This document shows positions 59,441 through 64,000 of a DNA stretch of 64,000 nucleotides, one piece after another. The stretch is from Gp6-AA40 sp035492455 (lineage in GTDB: Bacteria > Acidobacteriota > Vicinamibacteria > Vicinamibacterales > UBA2999). Under the pieces are notes generated by a model. It was given only the letters and a program-made list of their open reading frames with translations. It was not told where the DNA came from and did not search any database. Made by a program: the position numbers and the translations under genes. The stretch is taken from the NCBI GenBank assembly GCA_035492455.1, contig DATJJE010000028.1, forward strand, positions 1-64,000, given 5' to 3'. Position 1 is the first letter of the stretch; each line of letters opens with the position of its first letter.

Positions 59441-60739
59441 ATGACCCTTCCGGTGGTCGTGCCGCGTGCCGGGCACGCGATCTCGCGCAGACAAATCGAG
59501 CCGGATGCGTTGAAAGTTCTCTACAGGCTCCATCAGAACAACTTCACCGCCTACCTCGTCGGCGGCAGCGTGCGCGATCTGCTGCTCGGCCGCCGGCCAA
59601 AGGATTTCGACGTCGGCACCGACGCGCATCCGTATCAGGTCAAGCGGCTGTTCAAGAACTGCTGGATTATCGGGCGCCGCTTCCGCCTTGCGCACGTCCG
59701 CTTTGGTACTAAAACAATCGAGGTCGCCACCTTTCGCCGACAACTCAGCGCCGCGGAGCTCGCCGCTCCCGACGAACCGGGCGGCGGCATCGTCGTGGAC
59801 GAACTCGGGGACGTCGACAGGATGGTTCATCGCGACAATACCTTCGGCACGCCGGAAGAGGACGCCTTCCGCCGCGACTTCACCATCAACGCGCTGTTCT
59901 ATGACATCGCGGATTTCTCGATCATCGACTACACAGGCGGATTGGAGGACCTGAAAGCGCGCGTCGTGCGATCCATCGGCGATCCCGTAGAACGCTTCCA
60001 GGAAGATCCGGTGCGGATGATTCGCGCGGTGTCAATGGCGTCGCGACTCGACTTCAGCATCGACCCGCCGATCGACGCCGCGATCGCGCAACATCGAGGA
60101 GAAATCGCGCGCAGTGCGCCCGCGCGATTGATCGAGGAGTTGTACAAACTGCTTCGCGCCGGATCGTCGGAGAAGGCGTTTCGTATGCTCGCGGAGCGCC
60201 GGTTGCTGGAGCCGATCGCCGCGGAGCTGCAGAAGCGCGCCGGCAACAGATTGTGGCAATCGCTGGCGGCGCTTGACGCACATCGACAGCAGTCGGAGGA
60301 AACGCCGGAGACGCTGACAAACCCGATCCTGCTCGGAACGCTGCTGGTGCCGCTTGACTACGACCTCAAGACGCCGCCGGTTGAATTCGACGACAACGGG
60401 AAGCCGAAAAAAGAGCCGGCGCTGTCACTCGGCCTCCTGCCGCTGGCGCGCCGTGACGTCGAACGGCTGCGCCAGGTGCTGGGTCTCCAGCGCCGCCTAA
60501 TGGATCTGCACCTGTCACCGCGGGCCCGCCGCGCGCTGATGCATCGCGGACCATTCCGTGAGGCGCTCACCTGGCTGGAGATTCACGGCAACGCCCCCGA
60601 GGCGCTCGAACACTGGCGGGGATTCATCGAGGCGGCAAAGACCTTTGTACCTGGCGAGCAGGAGGCGGGCGAAGGACCGTCTCCGCAGCGGCGCAGGCGA
60701 CGACGTCGTCGCCGCCGTCCATATCGACCCGCGACCTAA
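59441..60739 (+). CDS. pcnB: polynucleotide adenylyltransferase PcnB-type (poly(A) polymerase / CCA-adding family)
   Basis: A 432-residue class II nucleotidyltransferase. The catalytic block LVGGSVRDLLLGRRPKDFDVGT carries the Asp pair. KNCWIIGRRFRLAHVRFG is characteristic of poly(A) polymerases. The RRDFTINALFYD segment and the head/neck domain follow. The C-terminal tail is an Arg run (RRRRRRRRRRPYRP), as in PcnB proteins. It could instead be the CCA-adding enzyme. The stop overlaps the serC stop by 4 nt (CTAA). Confidence 0.9.
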   Translation: MTLPVVVPRAGHAISRRQIEPDALKVLYRLHQNNFTAYLVGGSVRDLLLGRRPKDFDVGTDAHPYQVKRLFKNCWIIGRRFRLAHVRFGTKTIEVATFRRQLSAAELAAPDEPGGGIVVDELGDVDRMVHRDNTFGTPEEDAFRRDFTINALFYDIADFSIIDYTGGLEDLKARVVRSIGDPVERFQEDPVRMIRAVSMASRLDFSIDPPIDAAIAQHRGEIARSAPARLIEELYKLLRAGSSEKAFRMLAERRLLEPIAAELQKRAGNRLWQSLAALDAHRQQSEETPETLTNPILLGTLLVPLDYDLKTPPVEFDDNGKPKKEPALSLGLLPLARRDVERLRQVLGLQRRLMDLHLSPRARRALMHRGPFREALTWLEIHGNAPEALEHWRGFIEAAKTFVPGEQEAGEGPSPQRRRRRRRRRRPYRPAT

Positions 60740-61827
60740 CCGTGTTTCCGTTCGAATTCCCGCATGAAGGAGACGAGCGCATCGACGCCCTCTTCCGGGA
60801 ACGCGTTATAGATCGACGCCCGCATGCCGCCGACGGAGCGGTGCCCCTTCAATCCATCAAAGCCGGCCGCTGTTGATTCTCTGACGAACGTTTTCTCCAG
60901 CTCCTCGGTCGCAAGACGAAACGTGACGTTCATCAGCGACCGATCTTCGTTCTTCGCGGTCCCCCGATAGAAGCCCGTGCGATCGATTTCGGCGTACAAC
61001 TTCCCCGCCTTGCGCTGATTCATCTTCGCGACCCCCTCCAGCCCTCCCTGCGACCGCAGCCATTTCATCGTCAGGCCAAGGATGTAGATGCCGAAGGTGT
61101 TCGGGGTGTTGTAGAGCGAGTCGTTCTCCGCCTGCACCTTGTAATTCAGCATCGTCGGCAGCGTGTCGGCGGAGCGCGCAAGCAGGTCCTCGCGAATGAT
61201 GACAAGCGTCACGCCCGACGGACCGAGATTCTTCTGCGCACCCGAGTAAATCAGCGCGTGGCGCGAGACGTCGATTGGGCTGCTGAACATGTCGGACGAT
61301 GTGTCGCTGACGAGCGGAGCCTCGCCCACATGGGGCAGCGACTTCCATTGCGTGCCCTCGATGGTGTTGTTGCTCGTCATGTGCACGTACGCGGCACCGG
61401 CGGTCAGCTTGAGCTCGGACGCCATCGGCAGCCGCGAGTAGTTCTCGCCCTTGCTCGACGCGGCGATGTTCACCTTGCCGACCTTCTTGGCTTCCTTCGC
61501 CGCCTTATCCGCCCACGATCCGCTGTCGATGTAGTCCGCGGTCTGACCCGCGCCGAGCAGGTTCATCGGCACCATCGAGAACTGCAGGCTGGCGCCGCCC
61601 TGCAGCATCAGAATCTTGTAGTTCGCCGGCACGCTTGCGAGCGCGCGGATGTCGTCCTGCGCCTTGTGCAGCAAATCCTCGAACGTCTTCGAGCGGTGGC
61701 TGATCTCCATCACCGACATGCCGACGCCGGGCAGCGCAATCAGATCGCGTTGCGCTTCCTCGAGGACGGGCATGGGCAGAACGGCTGGACCGGCTGAAAA
61801 GTTGAACACGCGTGTTGCTGTGGGCAT
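60736..61827 (-). CDS. serC: phosphoserine aminotransferase
   Basis: PLP enzyme converting 3-phosphohydroxypyruvate to phosphoserine. The 363-residue product has FNFSAGPAVLP at the start, the PLP-phosphate segment QGGASLQF, SNNTIEGTQW, and the Schiff-base lysine in IYSGAQKNLGPSG. GGAG lies 7 nt before the ATG. It follows serA by 12 nt, third in the DUF1015-serA-serC unit. Confidence 0.96.
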   Translation of the reverse strand: MPTATRVFNFSAGPAVLPMPVLEEAQRDLIALPGVGMSVMEISHRSKTFEDLLHKAQDDIRALASVPANYKILMLQGGASLQFSMVPMNLLGAGQTADYIDSGSWADKAAKEAKKVGKVNIAASSKGENYSRLPMASELKLTAGAAYVHMTSNNTIEGTQWKSLPHVGEAPLVSDTSSDMFSSPIDVSRHALIYSGAQKNLGPSGVTLVIIREDLLARSADTLPTMLNYKVQAENDSLYNTPNTFGIYILGLTMKWLRSQGGLEGVAKMNQRKAGKLYAEIDRTGFYRGTAKNEDRSLMNVTFRLATEELEKTFVRESTAAGFDGLKGHRSVGGMRASIYNAFPEEGVDALVSFMREFERKHG

Positions 61828-61839
61828 CAAAGACTCCAG

Positions 61840-63015
61840 CTAAATTCTAACGAGATACAAATTCAAAATGTCCTGGTGGCCGGCGGCGATTGTGTTCAGC
61901 AGATCAGGTGGCGGCTCGCCATCAAGATTGATCCGCGCAATCGCCGCTTCGGCCCCTTCGAAGATGACGTTTTCCGTCTCCTGAACGTTCAAGTTTCCTG
62001 CGCGCAAATGGTCGAAGACATGCGCGAGGACGCCGGGCCGATCGCGATGCCGCACAACCAGCATGTGCGTCGCGGGCGTCTTCTTGGCAAGGTTGACGAC
62101 GTTCGGGACCTTGCCGGTCTCCTTGTATTCGCGGATGATCCGCGCCGCTTCAGCGGCGATCGCTTCCTGCGCCTGCTCGGTCGACGCGCCGATGTGATGC
62201 GTGCCGATGACGTTCGGCAGCTGCAGTAGTTGATCGGTGAACTCGCCGGTCGATCCGGCGGGCTCGTTGGCAAACACGTCGAGGCCGACGCGAAGGTCGC
62301 GCTGCTTCACCGCGTCGGCAAGCGCGGCATAGTCCACCACCTCGGCGCGTGAGGTGTTGATGAAAAAAGAACCGGACTTGAGCCGGTTGAGAATCGACGC
62401 GCCGACGAAATTCCGCGTCTCTTTCGCGAGCGCCAGATGAACGGTGAGAACGTCCGCGCGCTCCGCCACTTCTTCGGCCGACTTCAGACCTTCTTTGTAG
62501 CTTCGGCTCCAGATGACGACCGGCATCCCGAAGGCGGACGCGCGGCGCGACACCTCCTGCCCGATGCTGCCATAGCCGATGATGCCGAGCGTCCGCCCGA
62601 AGAGGCCTTTGGCCTTCGAGTACTCCTTCTTGTTCCATTTGCCCGCGCGCAGGTCGGTGACGTTGTCGGCAATGCGGCGGTCGAGCGCAAGGATCAAACC
62701 AAACGTCAACTCGGCCACGGCAATCGAATTCTTGCCAGGGCAATTCGAGACGTAGATCCCGCGCCGGGATGCGGCCGCGACGTCGATGGTGTTGACTCCA
62801 GCGCCCGCCCGAACGATGAGCGAGAGCGATGCGTTCGACAGCATCGCTTCTGTGACTTTTGTGCTGCGTACGACGAGGACGTCGGCGTGTGTGGCGGCGA
62901 GCGCGTCTGCAAGCTGTTGATCAGCCAGAGCCGGCTGGTAGATCACCTCGCAACCGGCGGCCTTGATGCCGTCGATGCCGGTCTGCTCGAAGTGGTCAGC
63001 GATTAAGACTGTCAA
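61840..63015 (-). CDS. serA: phosphoglycerate dehydrogenase
   Basis: Oxidises 3-phosphoglycerate to 3-phosphohydroxypyruvate, the first step of serine synthesis. The 391-residue product has LTVLIADHFEQTGID, the Rossmann loop LGIIGYGSIGQEV, the NAD-site Asp/Ser pattern SRSYKE, INTSRAEVVD, the catalytic His in THHIGAST, and a C-terminal ACT domain for serine feedback. TTG overlapping the previous stop (TTGA) is taken as the start; a longer frame lies inside the DUF1015 gene. Confidence 0.95.
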   Translation of the reverse strand: MTVLIADHFEQTGIDGIKAAGCEVIYQPALADQQLADALAATHADVLVVRSTKVTEAMLSNASLSLIVRAGAGVNTIDVAAASRRGIYVSNCPGKNSIAVAELTFGLILALDRRIADNVTDLRAGKWNKKEYSKAKGLFGRTLGIIGYGSIGQEVSRRASAFGMPVVIWSRSYKEGLKSAEEVAERADVLTVHLALAKETRNFVGASILNRLKSGSFFINTSRAEVVDYAALADAVKQRDLRVGLDVFANEPAGSTGEFTDQLLQLPNVIGTHHIGASTEQAQEAIAAEAARIIREYKETGKVPNVVNLAKKTPATHMLVVRHRDRPGVLAHVFDHLRAGNLNVQETENVIFEGAEAAIARINLDGEPPPDLLNTIAAGHQDILNLYLVRI

Positions 63016-64000
63016 ATCACGTGCGACAACAGGCCATCGCGCAGCTTCGGCTCGAACCAGGTGGACTTCGGCGGCATGATGCCGCCGGCATCGCACACGC
63101 CCATCAGATCGCTGACGCTCACCGGATACAACGAGAACGCGACCGAGAACTTGCCCGAGTTCACCAGCTTTTCGAGCTCCGAGGTACCGCGCGCGCCGCC
63201 GACGAAATCAATGCGCTTGTCGGAGCGGATGTCGCCGACACCAAGCAGCGGCGTCAGCACGTCTTGCTGCAGCCGGCTCACGTCGAGCCGATCGGCGGCA
63301 CTGAGATCACCCGATGCCTCTCCGAGCACAATCGTGTGCCACTTGCCATCGAGATACATCGCGACCTCACCCTTGCGCGCCGGCGTCGCGGGTCCCTCCT
63401 TCACCGTGAACTGCTCGCGCAGTTTCGCGAGCAGCGATTCGGGCGTGTACGAGCCCAGATCCTTGACGACGCGGTTATATGGCAGCACCTGCGTCTGGTC
63501 GTCGGGGAACGCAACCGCCAGCACCCTATCCCATTCGCCGCTGGCGCCGTTGGCGCCAAGCTGCTGCCGCGCACGCGCAGCGCTTGCCGCTCGGTGATGA
63601 CCGTCGGCGATGTACAACTCCGGAATCGCGGCGAACGCGCTTACGAGGTCTCGCACGTCGCCTGCATCCACGCGCCAGATCGTGTGCTGCACGCCGTCCG
63701 CGGCAGTGAAGTCGAACAACGGCCGCTGACCGGTAACGCGTGACACCACGCGGTCGACTGCCGGCGATGCCCGATAGGTCAGGAAAACCGGCCCAGTCTG
63801 CGCCCGCAGCTCAATCATGTGGCGAGTCCGGTCGTCTTCCTTGTCCTTTCTGGTGAATTCGTGCTTCTTGATCACACCGCGGTCGTACTCATCAATTGAG
63901 AACGTTCCGGCGATACCCATCTGAACGTGACTGCCAATTCCGAGGCGATACACGTACAAGCTCGGCTGGTCTTCCGTGACGAGCGGCGCGTCCTTGTTCA
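63012..64000 (-). CDS. DUF1015-family protein, partial (5' end beyond the right edge)
   Basis: At least 329 residues of a DUF1015 (PF06245/COG4198) protein. Motifs are YIADGHHRAASAAR, AVAFPDDQTQVLPYNRVVKD and FFEPK-like WFEPKLRDGLLSHVI at the end. The reading frame continues upstream to the edge (NKDAPLVTEDQPS). Function unknown; many homologues sit next to serA and serC, as here. Its stop overlaps serA (TTGA), so they are co-translated. Confidence 0.88.
   Translation of the reverse strand, partial: NKDAPLVTEDQPSLYVYRLGIGSHVQMGIAGTFSIDEYDRGVIKKHEFTRKDKEDDRTRHMIELRAQTGPVFLTYRASPAVDRVVSRVTGQRPLFDFTAADGVQHTIWRVDAGDVRDLVSAFAAIPELYIADGHHRAASAARARQQLGANGASGEWDRVLAVAFPDDQTQVLPYNRVVKDLGSYTPESLLAKLREQFTVKEGPATPARKGEVAMYLDGKWHTIVLGEASGDLSAADRLDVSRLQQDVLTPLLGVGDIRSDKRIDFVGGARGTSELEKLVNSGKFSVAFSLYPVSVSDLMGVCDAGGIMPPKSTWFEPKLRDGLLSHVI

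Overview
The window is about 64 kb of GC-rich, densely packed bacterial chromosome. It is most likely from an Acidobacteriota of the Vicinamibacteria (subgroup 6) type. This is inferred from the 5' part of a 16S rRNA gene at the left edge, an acidobacterial-type VWFA protein (50466-51512), and the overall gene content. No phage or plasmid module and no CRISPR array is visible. Most of the window is housekeeping metabolism, with a few mobile or repeat-driven irregularities.

Layout. 1-903: 5' end of a 16S gene (minus strand) with its leader, boxA and two sigma70-type promoters. 904-3029: tyrS and a divergent Tat-exported metallophosphoesterase. 3001-12625: a purine operon on the minus strand (M16 peptidase-purB-purS-purQ-purL-purF-purM, then purN). 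Nearly every junction overlaps by 1 or 4 nt, but a REP-associated (Y1) transposase gene and its REP copies separate purM from purN. 12734-17565: rlmN, a purD-mtaB pair, rpsU, a zinc-ribbon protein and a STAS protein. 17599-23275: a possible lipid/glycan cluster (UbiA-type prenyltransferase, DUF362 protein, coiled-coil protein, two GT4 glycosyltransferases). It converges on a sigma54 response regulator and its 968-residue membrane histidine kinase (23228-27622). 27830-34355: an outer-membrane barrel protein, a secreted protein, then glgC-eno-gpmA. 34375-38930: a small unknown protein, a methylmalonyl-CoA-mutase-type large subunit followed by two peptide-ABC ATPases without permeases, and a LolD-type ATPase. 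38965-42926: J-domain protein, PilB/GspE-type ATPase with an extra zinc-ribbon tail, and a degenerate GGDEF protein. 42934-48099: an ino1-membrane protein-acs-M20 peptidase operon. 48130-52259: methyltransferase-like protein, a TonB with an N-terminal helix-turn-helix, a membrane protein, a VWFA protein and a ZIP transporter. 52260-53136: repeats carrying a decayed IS256-type element. 53137-64000: frameshifted beta-propeller protein, BON protein, lipoprotein, polA, a hypothetical protein, pcnB, and a DUF1015-serA-serC operon running off the right edge.

Three patterns go beyond ordinary annotation. (1) Four gene junctions carry large inverted repeats whose arms are built of short 7-9 nt near-tandem units. 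The unit sequence differs at each locus but the architecture is shared; three of the four lie between convergent genes, and two also encode protein C-termini. (2) A REP/RAYT system: the transposase at 3701 is flanked by inverted 15-bp REP copies that supply the first codons of purN and the last codons of the transposase. A related palindrome lies in the signal-peptide region of the 27830-29719 gene, and a GTAG-headed hairpin of another type lies before polA. (3) Seven transcription-unit starts place a -10-like hexamer 6-8 nt before the start codon, which predicts leaderless mRNAs.
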